A stretch of 64,000 nucleotides of DNA from Cardiocondyla obscurior (lineage: Eukaryota; Arthropoda; Insecta; Hymenoptera; Formicidae). Below, in pieces: positions 51,701 to 61,652 of the stretch. The DNA is taken from the NCBI RefSeq assembly GCF_019399895.1, contig NC_091883.1:1220377-1284376 (forward strand), written 5' to 3'. A program made the translations under genes and the position numbers. The notes beneath the pieces are model-generated. The model had not been told where the DNA came from. It saw only the letters and a list, made by a program, of their open reading frames with translations, and ran no database searches. The stretch's first letter is position 1. Each line of letters opens with the position of its first letter.

Positions 51701-52561
51701 ACCTCGCATCGACGATCGTTCTCGCGCTTGTGACGATGGCATTTCAATATTCGTTTATTTTCATAACCAGCTGTCAAACTTACGACGCACTGTTCGCTTA
51801 TTTTCGATACGTCGCGAGATGAAGCGCCCGTGATCGACATCGTTCGTTCAAGTTCTATTAATCATTCGCTAATGAGTTGTACATTATTTATTAATCGTAC
51901 TTTAACGCGACAGGGAGTGATAAAGCCCAAACGAATAGGGTACAATGATTGATCAGCACGTAGTAATGGACTACATCGCATATGTATGCGAGTCTATTTG
52001 TGTTGCTCGGCGCAATATATCTTAACCGGCATATCAATTGTAATTATTTCTAAGACAAATCTTAAAAAATCGGATTCTTTTCGTTAATAAACTTCGTAAT
52101 TAATGTCCGAGCTTGTATTCGCTATTCGCGTTTTTATAATTTATACTTGTACTCCTTTGCTTTATAAATACAATGAGACGACGGGACATTTAATCGAAAG
52201 TTAAGAACAACTCTTTCTTATAAAAATGTTTATAGCCGTTGACCAAATAACAATTACAATAAAAAGTAGTAGAATCTCTACTCCGTTTCAGAAGAAAACT
52301 CTTTGCCAACTTTGTAAAAATCTAGATTCTCGCAAAACTTGGCGCATTCGTGGAACAAGCAGAAATGGATATGTCACGATAGTTTATCGATGCAGAAAAA
52401 TTACGTCAAAAGTTAATGCAGTTGTTACAATTCGTAGTCAACGAAAACAGTTTGATTAACGGAATAATTATGAGAATTTGGGAATAATCAAGGTAATTGA
52501 TTAATTCGATCTCTCAGCCGTGATCCGGCGAAGGACCGGCGTGCAATTAGAGGTTTAATAA

Positions 52562-53188
52562 TTAAATGGTTATTATTGAGAAAATACACGACCACTGGGA
52601 TCCGCGAGCTCTCTCTCCCTCAAATGTCGGCACAATGTTAACGAGTGAAATAGTTCGATTAAAAGATGCAAATTTCGGAGCAACGAGACGCGCCAAACAA
52701 TAGCGGATTAAGCTATTGGTGATTTTTATGCGAATCGCGTGGTAGCCGCGAGATACGCGAGGTGCAAATGCCGGCTCGATATCGCGCGAGCATTCGCGCA
52801 GATTTGCCGTTTGATCAGCTTCGTGGTCGCGGTCAGAGCGAACGCGCTCTCGATTCCGCAGCCACCGTCCGGGAAGTGGGATGTACCGATATCGCGTATA
52901 ATATCGCAATGGTAGCAATATAAAGTTGACATTTTCGCATGCAGTTCTATGGAAATAGCGGGATAAAGTTGATTCTTTCGCAAGCAGCCTCGCACAGAAC
53001 GGAAGGGGGAGGAGAAGAGAAAGGGAAAAATACAAAGTTCGCGTTCGTTCGCGGTATACAGTTGTGTATGAGTGCGAGAATTGAAAAACATTTTCGTCGG
53101 ATGTGCGGGAGGGCGCAACGGCCGGAAAGTAATAATAAGCGCGTTCTCTTTGCGTCACGTAACGCTCTCCGTTTCCGACATGCGACAT
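52562..53188 (-). other. longest open frame in the window, 208 codons, probably not a gene
   Basis: An ATG at 53188 opens 208 codons to a stop at 52562. The first 60 codons have many codons beginning with G or A and a hydrophilic translation with Arg, Tyr, Glu and Ser. The middle is Leu/Ser/Pro-rich from a CTTCTCCTCCC tract, and the end is mixed. A second minus-strand frame is open over 52726-53118 and a plus-strand frame over 52939-53190, which points to low stop density rather than coding. No signal peptide, repeats or motif are seen. I leave it as unlikely. Confidence 0.1.
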
Positions 53189-54197
53189 AACGTCAAAAAA
53201 ATTTTTTTAAGTGAGAAATAAAGTTAAAACGAGCGACGTATGACCCAGATGTTTGAACGATGCCTGCTGCACCGTACTTGACCAACCGTGTTGCTGTCGT
53301 GACGAAATAATGAATAATAATCTCGCTAATGTATATCTTTTGTAGTACAAATTGCAATTTCACTTACTGGCAATTTTCAGTTTTCAATATTCCGCTATAA
53401 ACCTTCCCTCGGTATACTTTTAAATAAAATAATCAATATTATATGAAAGTAAAATTAATACCTAAAAGAAAAAAAAAAAAGAGTCGGGGCTATCAGTTTT
53501 ACCTCATTATTCGAGGACGCACGTATATATTTCGGTGAATTCTGGCCAGCATAATAATCGTCATAAGCTATACGATTATAAACTATTTACTACGTAACTG
53601 CAAACTGTAATATACACGATACCGCGCAAAATTGGATATACATTCCTGCGGCAATGTACACATACTGCGACTGAAAATTAAATTTTGGATAAACACGACG
53701 ATACGTATGAAGCTCTCGTGTTTCGTCGCTCCGATTCTACGGCCACCCTCGGTGATCCGGATTGAGCTATCCCGACCGACACGATGTAAGAGTCATTTCG
53801 TGTAAACGAGCTCCGGATTTGTCGGTAGGACTAGTGACAGCTACGCGCCTCTATGTACGACGTCGTCGCCGGAAGCGGAATGGATAGCGCGCCTCTTTCA
53901 CATTTTCCCCGCTTCTATTCTCTGCGACTGCGGAAAAAAAAGGGGAAACGAGAGAGTAACGAGCCCGGTCTCTCCGCGAAACACTGCGAAATTATGTATT
54001 AGGTCGAAAGAACGTAATCTACGGCATTTTGCTCCTTTCTTCCCGCCGGTTATATTTCTCTTTTGTGTTTTTAACTTCTGCACTCGCACATACACAGATC
54101 GTGAAATGCGCCACACCACGCCGGGTCGATCTCTAATTCTTTCGTACATACAGTTTGATAATTTATTTCGCTTTTCTTTTCTTTTCTCTCTCTTTTC

Positions 54198-54223
54198 TTT
54201 TTTTTTTTTTTTTTTTTTTTTTT
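54198..54223 (+). repeat. T26 homopolymer in a CT-rich tract
   Basis: Preceded by about 30 bases of CTTTT-type pyrimidine DNA. Confidence 0.97.
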
Positions 54224-56061
54224 ATTCTTTTACGGTCCCTTCATTTAAGGATTATCCGGGCTCAACTACTTAATACTGAATTCTACGACTCTCGAAAAAA
54301 CACCGCGGATACGGAAAAATCGTACGTTACATGTGCATCCCCATTCTTGGTCTGTTACGTTTGGAAAACAACGTATTACAAAGATGTTTAGCACTTTTCA
54401 TCGATTCAAATGCACAGTAGAAATAATTTTACGAGTTAAACGTGCGTGAGCGCGAGCAGGTTGCATGTTCAATTCGCACGGAATCGGGAATCTCGGCAAA
54501 CATACCGAGAAAGGTCTTCGACAACCCCGCGAGTTGGTTTAAAGCGCGCCTGCAGTTAAGTGCTGCACTCGATAAATTTTTTCAAGCGCCCTTTACTTTC
54601 CCTTCTTTCGCAGCTTTGTTTCTGCTCGGCACCTAACCCTCTCCCAAATTCGTTTCAACCTCTACCGGATAAAGCTTTGGATCTGCCCCTGAAAACTGTT
54701 ACTAGATTTTCCACTTCACCTGACATAGCTTTCTCTCTCGCTATCCTCCTCACGTCTCACGCCCCTTCGCAATTTCTTTCTCGCTCCCACCGTGCTCTTT
54801 TTCTCTGTCAAATTAACATAGTTCGCGCAGTTGAATTTAAATAGTGATCGGGGTTGCAGCCTCATCTGCGGATTTAGGGTTTTCTCGAAAGTTTTAGCCA
54901 AGTACGGGCGGAGAGCTAGGCGACGGTGATTTTCACCGGCGTGCGAAATCTGCGCGGACTTTTTGCGGGATTAGCTGGGTAATTGGACCGACCGAGGCTT
55001 GCGACGAGTCCGAATAAAAACAATATTTGTCGCATTTAATTCCTCCTTAATGGTAGTCTCGGAATTTCTTCCCCGTGCCCGAGAATGCTTCGCGGCAGCA
55101 TTTTTCCGACCACATGACTCCGAAAGGGTTCAGGAACGCATAACGTAATTCGTAATGGCCCAAGTTGAATTGAAGCTTACAAAGTAATCAGAAACTTCAA
55201 ATCTTAGCTCGTTTAGTTCGATCCTCTTTTTTTTTTTTCCCTCCTCACCGAGACTTCCTTTTGAGTGGTTTGCTCGTTCACGCGCGAACGAAATGACACG
55301 TCAAGTGTTAGTCGTGTGCCGTGCTAAATTTGATCGGTCCGAAGGAGTTCGTTTAATTTGTTCGGCCGCCGAATCGCAAAACGTGTTCGATTAAACAGAG
55401 AGCGGAGGGATATTCGTTGCCGGCGTTAGTTATACGAACGCTCTTGAATCGCCTAAATTCGATAGATAAAACGGTTCCATTGTTTCCAGTCTATACTGTA
55501 CGAAATGAAAATGGCGTATGTCACGATTTCCGTTATCGCGGCCACGTTCCGCCGCGCACAATTGCATTTCGGCAACTACTTGGAAAGTGCGCTTAAGCGC
55601 CGGTCCCTCTACGCCCTTTACGCACGTACGCTCGTGTGAAACTTACATGCTCGCGATCGCCACCACGTACACACACGTGCGCTTTTCGGTCGGCATTATG
55701 CAAAAGTTCGGAAAGTAACTTCAAACCCCCCGCACGTAGGGGGCTGAAAAGTTTCCGCGGTACGCCATTCTCTCCGTTCGAGCCCGAGGAAATAATTACT
55801 ACTCTGACGTTAGGTGAAAATTGGTCGTCCGAAAATGCAGAAACATGTTCATCATCGGCAGTCGAGGAACTCAAGAAAGTGGTGTATTCATTCATTCTTG
55901 GTCAATGGTGCTTGAATACGAAAAACAGTTGGAATACTTTATAGACGAATAACAGAGGTCGATGGAAAATAAAATAATAGCGTGGCAAGTAAGTATTTCC
56001 TACAGAAAGTTACACGATGATAAATGAGATGCACGATGAGTGGAATTTAACTATTGGCTCG

Positions 56062-56099
56062 AGAAAGAAAGATTGTAAAGAGAGAAAAAGATTGTAAAG
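56062..56099 (+). repeat. 19-bp-period purine-rich direct repeat
   Basis: AAAGATTGTAAAG occurs at 56068-56080 and 56087-56099, each preceded by a GAGAAA-type stretch. Likely slippage in purine-rich DNA. Confidence 0.85.
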
Positions 56100-58675
56100 A
56101 AAGGAAAAATAAATATAACTTTTTACTCCCACAATAAACGGTACATCGACTGCACGATGCAGACTTTCGTTTGAATGGACGTTCCTTCATGATCTTCGTG
56201 TTTTATTTGTAAAAAATCATGAAATATCGAAATGATTCTTTATCTATTCTCGCGAATAAACGCGCGTTTCTTTTACTCCCTTGCTCCTATCCCTGACTAC
56301 AAATATCAATATTATACTTTATTCTTTATTCGCTTTTTAATTTTTCTTTATCTTTAAATTTTAATCTTTCTTTAAATTGATTAAGCATACAATTGAGTCA
56401 CAGGGAATCAGAAATAACGATCGTTTCTTCGCTTATATTATGTTTCGCAGAACAATATAGCTCATTCGTGGCATCTTGCTGGTCCAGACGCCCACGCGTC
56501 ATACTTATGCTCTTATGTAAATTTGCATGCGATGGGCTTTTACGCTCAGCATCCGCGGTACAGTTTTTTTCCCGCCGTCGCTTCCATGGCAACGCATTAA
56601 ATCGATGAGGGATTGCGACGTTTTTGTCGTGCTCACTTCGCGTCATTATTTATACGTTTGTTCTTGTACCGCGCGTAATTTCCGCACGTGAGCGGAAAAG
56701 TCTGGGAGGAAAAATCGATTAACGCGCGGCTGGGGATCGTGCCAAATTCTAAGACGGCACGCATATTTCGAATTCAGGTGTCGAAATACTTTTCGCGCTA
56801 CGAGCAATGTGAACTAGATTTATAAAACGATCAATTTTAAATTTGAGAACACGAGGGGGCAATCAATATATCCGAAAGTTGCGAGCGGCTTAATTAAAAC
56901 GTAAGTGTGAAGCTCGAATGACGTATAGACGCGCGATTAATAATTGACAAAACGCACGCGGGTGCAACAAAACTAACCTAGGCTTTTTACTTTACGTTCG
57001 ATCTTTCCCTTGCCGCAGATTTCGAATCAAACCCGCGGTACGACCCATCACAAATGGCAATACTTGAAATAGTATAACTACTTTTTAATGGAAATATCTC
57101 AAACTTGCTACGCAATGTATTCCTATGAGTTCTCTCTATTTTGTCAGTTCGCTCTCTAAAGTTACGGGTAGATATTGGTTTGAACGCCATCGCTGCTACA
57201 TCGTGCGGTCCGATGCGAGAGAAACCGCGCACGAAACTGCGGCACGGCATTTATCTAGCTAACCGAGCCGTGTCTGTCGCCTGGAATTGCGATTCGTGTC
57301 CCATTGTACTTAAACAGTCCGAAATGTCGCCGGTCGATTTAATTTCGGGATACGGCAACTATTTCCATTTACGAGATTTATGTTTACCGCCTCTGCGCGC
57401 CCCATCGCGCGCTGCCTCGTGCAATTGCTTGTTCGCGGAAAATATCCGCGTTGGGAAATTTTATGATGCTCCATTACGCGACGAGAGAGCCGATTTGCTA
57501 ATGTTTATTAACTTTCCGGAGAAGGCGACAGGCGAAAATTCTCTTACACTCTCGAACTTCGTAGCAACTTAGGAGTTGTCTTTGCAGTCAGTGCCCCAGA
57601 TAAAACAAGACGGAGACAATTCTCTGCTTTCTACCGGGATAATGCTAAACACCGTCAAAGTGCAGTTCGACGTCTCGTCCATTAGGCACAGTGTCTCGAA
57701 TTCAGAAACGTCAATGTTCAAAAGTTAAAGAAAGTACCTATTTATTAAATTTTAAGTGAAGTAAGGGCGAGAACTCCCGCCGCGACGACCTCTCAAAATT
57801 TCTCACTCGCGGCATTTACCATTATTTCCCACAGAGATTAACGTAATAGTCACTCACGCCGAGGACTCGCTCGATATGTTTCCATGATTCATTCCGTTGA
57901 TTGATTCCCATGTGAATCTACCACTGCTGCTCTGGTCGTCGCGACGCCGGAGAATTTCCGCGTGTCGTGGAACGACCGAATGCACGATTATGCGACGACC
58001 GGGAATACAAATATCTTTATGAATTTAAAATAGCCCTCGTAAATTTTGCGGGAGGATACAGCACGGCGGTGTCGGCGGTCGTCGCGAGCTATGCGTCTCC
58101 CCTTTGCGCTTCTGCAAGCTCGTCGGGAAATTTATTCGCTGGCGGTCCATCACCATCCGAACAATAACGAGTAAGGGGCAAGTCTCTACGATCCATATAC
58201 GGCCCCCTCTTTGACGTATTACTTTAAGTGAATCAAGTATTCGTACAAGCGCTACTAGAAACAGACACGTTTTCTCGTAATAGAAAATACGAATTGTCGA
58301 AAAGGAGAGCGCATTTTGTTACGCCGCTTTAGACAAAAAAAAAAAAAAAAAACCCGGCAGAGGTGGTATCGCGGGCGTATTCTAATCTATTCGCCGCCGC
58401 AAATTACGACTTTCCAAAGAGGAATCGATTTTCCATCAAGCGTCAATATCGGAACGTGAACGGCCGCTTTCATCACCGTTCCGTCAGTATTTTGATACCT
58501 TTATTGCATTTTTGTGCGACACTTTTATAAGGTCACATTATTGCGAGTAAAAGTGGTTGGCTGAAGAAAAGTTAGGAAAAGAGGGGGATTATCGTAGAAA
58601 AATCCACTGCGTGCGAATTACGTCGTACGGTTGAAAAAAGGCATAAAGCTACGCGTGGGTCTTTTAAGATCGTCG

Positions 58676-58695
58676 GCACCCCTAGGTCGGGGTGC
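58676..58695 (+). other. perfect 7-bp inverted repeat
   Basis: GCACCCC and GGGGTGC flank TAGGTC. The surrounding bases (GGCAC...GTGCTC) extend the symmetry slightly. No function is assigned. Confidence 0.7.
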
Positions 58696-58819
58696 TCTGG
58701 CACGTGTCTGACCATTGAAATCGGGAAATCATAATCGCGAAAAGTTTTTAATGCGACCGCCATCTGGTCCACGAAGCGCCAACGGCATTATATTCAACGG
58801 GGAAAGGAGGGCTACGACA

Positions 58820-58829
58820 GGGGGGGGGG
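58820..58829 (+). repeat. G10 run
   Basis: Ten consecutive G, rare in this window, upstream of the candidate first exon at 59182. Confidence 0.93.
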
Positions 58830-59181
58830 CGAGATGAGTGATAACTCGACGACGAAGAAAACTACTAAATTCCTGTCGCTTCACCCCCGCTGGTTCTCAC
58901 GCCCGAGAACGCCGCTGATCCGACGATGGGGGCCGCGAAGCGAAGTTGGTCGGTTCTTCGGAAATGTTTAAACGCGCGGCGATGTGAGAAGAAGACGGGG
59001 CCTAAGAAGAGGAAGGCTGCTGCTGCTGGTAGTGGTTTGCGAGCGCTCTCGAACGTCGTATAACGCCGGCCGAGAGAGCAGCAGGTGTTCGCTGCCACGA
59101 ATCCCTCTCTCTTTGTCTTTCCCGGCCGTGCACACAGCTTGCCCGGCAATTTCTTTCGCCTTCGCCTCACGACCTCCGAAA

Positions 59182-59414
59182 ATGATTGGTCGCACCTTGC
59201 ATCGGCTATGCACTTTTTACTGCGCCGTGTGCGCCGTCCGGGCTTCCGCGCCCGGACCCGCGCAGAAGCTAATAATTTCGGGATCCGGGTTGAGTGAGAG
59301 GGCGAGACGGACGTGGAGACGCGTCCTTTCGTGGAAGAGAGTGCGTGTTCACCGTCGCGGACCCGTGCGCACGATCGACGCGTCCATTAGAAAGGCCATC
59401 TCTTCTCGTAAAAG
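59182..59414 (+). CDS. candidate first coding exon with signal peptide, unknown secreted protein
   Basis: The frame opens at an ATG with an insect-like start context (CGAAAATG). The first 23 or so residues look like a secretion signal: a short basic start, a hydrophobic Cys/Ala/Val core, then Arg-Ala-Ser-Ala before Pro, a plausible cleavage point. The rest, to about residue 77, is strongly basic with many Arg and Trp-Arg-Arg pairs. The frame reaches AAAAG|GTGAGA, a near-consensus donor, and would leave two bases of a split codon. A strong acceptor 162 bases downstream at 59576/59577 restores an open frame. I cannot name a family. GC-rich DNA here also keeps other frames open, including one that runs on past the donor, so this could be coincidence. 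Confidence 0.25.
59236..59257 (+). other. GC-rich hairpin inside a candidate exon
   Basis: GTCCGGGC and GCCCGGAC pair perfectly across the loop TTCCGC. It covers the presumed signal-peptide cleavage region of the candidate at 59182. It could be regulatory in a transcript or simply a GC-rich coincidence. Confidence 0.75.
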
Positions 59415-59547
59415 GTGAGAGAGTAGATAATAACGACGGGGGAGAATCTTGCCTTTTTAACGGGGAGATGATAATGAGCGGTTACGAGTTTCTCGATCGG
59501 GCGGTAATTACGTTTATGCCGTTGCCCGAATTAACGTCCGGCCGCAC

Positions 59548-59564
59548 TTTTTTTTTTTTTTTTT
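59548..59564 (+). repeat. T17 run forming the pyrimidine tract of an acceptor
   Basis: Followed at once by CTATTCCTTTAG, so it could serve as the polypyrimidine tract for the site at 59576. Confidence 0.93.
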
Positions 59565-59576
59565 CTATTCCTTTAG

Positions 59577-59652
59577 ATTACGCCTATGTTTTGCGCCTCA
59601 TTGTCATAAACATTGTTGCTTCTCGCTCTGTCTTTCGTCTGTACATACCTAA
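59577..59652 (+). CDS. candidate short Cys-rich exon after a very strong acceptor
   Basis: A run of 17 T followed by CTATTCCTTTAG makes the strongest splice acceptor I see in the window. In the phase left by the donor at 59414 the following bases give about 24 codons ending in TAA. They contain five Cys in the spacing C-x4-C-x3-CC-x3-C, with interspersed His. The implied intron is 162 bases, an ordinary size for insects. Alternatively the exon could stop at TCT|GTACAT (59640), which would leave phase 0 and match the candidate exon at 60215. The motif is seen; the linkage is inference. No family is assigned, and the odd number of cysteines argues for caution. Confidence 0.18.
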
Positions 59653-59945
59653 TTATACGAACTTTGGTTGTCTTCGACATTTATTCTGCGTAATCTGCCT
59701 CTGACGGCGCTTTTACCGCTCGCACGCAACGCAAAAGGTCTTGACGGGAAGAAAATAGAAACAAAGAGCGAATCGAATTTTAAATTGAAAACTCGCTCAT
59801 TGAATTACCTAGAAGTATCGCTTGAGGGCAGGTGCTCTTATCTCGACCAGTATTATTTTCTTGAGACGCTGGTTGTTAACTATAATTTAGTTCAATCTGT
59901 TTCACTCGCTATTACAATGTCAAGTATTCGTAAAGAGAGATAATT

Positions 59946-59964
59946 AAAAAAAAAAAAAAAAAAA
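59946..59964 (+). repeat. A19 homopolymer
   Basis: Follows the stop codon of a 91-codon plus-strand frame (59668-59943) by a few bases. It is genomic and without target-site duplication, so I do not call it a retrocopy tail. Confidence 0.95.
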
Positions 59965-60214
59965 TTAGTATTTTAGAAAGGCATAAAGAATTTTAGTGTG
60001 CCTCAGTTTACGCGCGTTAGTTAGAGCAACATTTTTAAAGCGTTATCAAGTGTTATTCATAAAAAAAAAAAATCTCAAAATTGCATTTTAGCGAAATACG
60101 TGCGAAGCTTTGAGAAAAGATTGAAAAAGAATCTTAAAATCCCGACGTGAGGAGAAAAGTATGAGGTAGAACACATTCGTATATGTAGGTTTAATAAAGT
60201 CGTGGCGTTTGCAG

Positions 60215-60439
60215 AGTCGCACGGGGCGGCGGTTTAATGGAATTGCGATGACGCCAGTTAGAGGCGAGCCGCATGGCAAACACGCGCGCGCGATTCATCA
60301 CGGGACGCTGCATGTTTTATGCGACCAAATGTCGGACGACACACGCGACGTACCGATTAAATCATCGTCGCTGCCTCTGGCCCACTGGCCCACAATTCAC
60401 CGTTGTTTGAACGTGGCGGGACACCCTCCCGTTCGGCAG
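60215..60439 (+). CDS. candidate internal exon, 75 codons, unknown protein
   Basis: I do not recognise the protein. The segment is exactly 225 bases and open in one frame only; the other two frames both stop within the first 40 bases. It starts right after GTTTGCAG (a good splice acceptor) and ends at CAG|GTACGC (a good donor), giving phase 0 at both ends. First codon positions are T in about 10 of 75 codons and G in about 21, which is coding-like. The translation is rich in His, Pro and Arg, with an acidic DDTRD stretch near the middle and no hydrophobic segment. No start codon is needed, since it would be internal. It lies downstream of a possible signal-peptide exon on the same strand. It could still be chance. 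The exon boundaries are seen in the sequence; coding function is inference. Confidence 0.33.
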
Positions 60440-60590
60440 GTACGCGTTTCCGTCATACGTATCAATTTATTAAATATAAAGAAGCGATTCTGCCGGCGGG
60501 AGAAGCAGATTCTCGATTATCCAGTGGCAGCTCGCACGGGAACACACGTATGACGAAATCGTTTCGATTTTCGAATTCCCCCTGGGTTGC

Positions 60591-60627
<37 letters not shown>
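60591..60627 (+). repeat. (GA)n microsatellite with one AA interruption
   Basis: Seven GA units, an interruption, then about twelve more. It creates Arg-Glu runs in one plus frame and Ser-Leu runs on the minus strand. Confidence 0.97.
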
Positions 60628-61090
60628 CTTTTAGCCCTTCGGTCTCCACCATGCATCATTGAAACGCTATCGCGTGGAATTGATTCGGTTTTCGATATGA
60701 TTTCTTGTCATGTAAGTAAATATCTTCGAAATGGAATTTGCGGAATTATTTCCCTGCGGTGCTTGACAACGGTTCAACAAAACACTGTTTGCTCTTGATT
60801 TAAGTTTATTAAAAAAATATAGAGAGAGAATCTATCCGTAATAAGATATTTATCATTCAACATCCTTTGGAATTAATTCAGATAGTCAGCGGAAGTTTCA
60901 ATAAATTTTTCATTTGTAATGTTTCTATAATTAAAAAAAGGAATTTAAATTTAATTAGCAAGCATACACAATATAAAAAGATATAAAATATAAATGCTTT
61001 CGATTATTAACGCTCTCTAAACATTAAAAAATTATATATTTACTCACGCTCGATTGGACTTTAAATAACTTTTGTCATTATGTAACGGAG

Positions 61091-61300
61091 ATACGATCGT
61101 TCACCTAGAAAATAAACTGCATAAACTTCAACGTAATACGATCGAAAACGAATTCACAAGCTCCGTTAACCGTTCAGTTGGGAGAAATCCATATGTCGCA
61201 ATCTTGATTTTTCGCAGCGTTCTGATCCACGTGATGCACTTAAAAGATTTTCGTCCTGCCTTTGGCGCAAGAAGGTCGGATCGCGTAATTGCAATTGGAC
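61091..61300 (+). other. weak candidate exon, unknown protein
   Basis: The frame is open from a stop at 61066 through a pyrimidine-rich tract to a stop near 61552, but only the first part has coding-like composition. Over about 80 codons roughly 60 percent of first codon bases are G or A. The entry starts at the first AG (after TATGTAACGGAG) because a TAA lies in frame just upstream. A second possible acceptor, ATTTTTCGCAG, lies inside at 61217. Past about 61330 the translation collapses into Ser/Leu/Phe repeats from a CT-rich tract, so the real end, if any, is earlier; GATCGC|GTAATT is a weak donor. No domain is recognised. Confidence 0.15.
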
Positions 61301-61369
61301 AAACAACGTCAGAAGTCTCCTTTCTGCTTCGATCTTCCTTTCCCCGCTTTGGTTCTTTAATCCTCTCTC

Positions 61370-61515
61370 TTTCTCAATACGTTTCTCGCTCTCTTTTCCC
61401 GTATCTTTTTCTCTCTCTTTCTCTCACTATCCTTTTATCAGTTTCTTCTTCTGCTTCCCTGTCTCTCTGTCTCATTCTATTTCATTCGTTCTCTCTCGCT
61501 CTGTCGTTGCATCAA
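61370..61515 (+). repeat. pyrimidine-rich CT tract
   Basis: Over about 145 bases the plus strand is mostly C and T (TCTCTCTTTCTC-like). Such tracts keep frames open and yield Ser/Leu/Phe translations; I do not treat them as coding. Confidence 0.85.
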
Positions 61516-61629
61516 CCGGAATCTGATCGTAAAGGTCAAAACGACTGTCTCTGATTGATTTACCCACGGTCAATACACGGTGAAGAATTGTTTGAAAGTA
61601 CCATCGATTCCGTTTCTCTTCCTCCCCTT

Positions 61630-61652
61630 CCCCCCCCCCTCTCTCTCTCTCC
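61630..61652 (+). repeat. C10 run and (TC)6
   Basis: Ten C followed by six TC units. Confidence 0.95.

Larger units (their letters stand above)
44683..58819 (+). other. no supported gene
   Basis: The densest overlapping frames are at 45.66-46.32 kb, where three plus and two minus frames are open together in CpG-rich DNA. The frame at 57141-57572 (143 codons) has 28 percent T in first codon position and is not coding-like. 49.9-52.2 kb is mixed. I see no tRNA, microRNA or transposon signature. Confidence 0.55.

Noticed and set aside
57141..57572. 143-codon plus-strand frame
   Set aside because: T occupies 28 percent of first codon positions, as expected for non-coding DNA, and no family is recognised.
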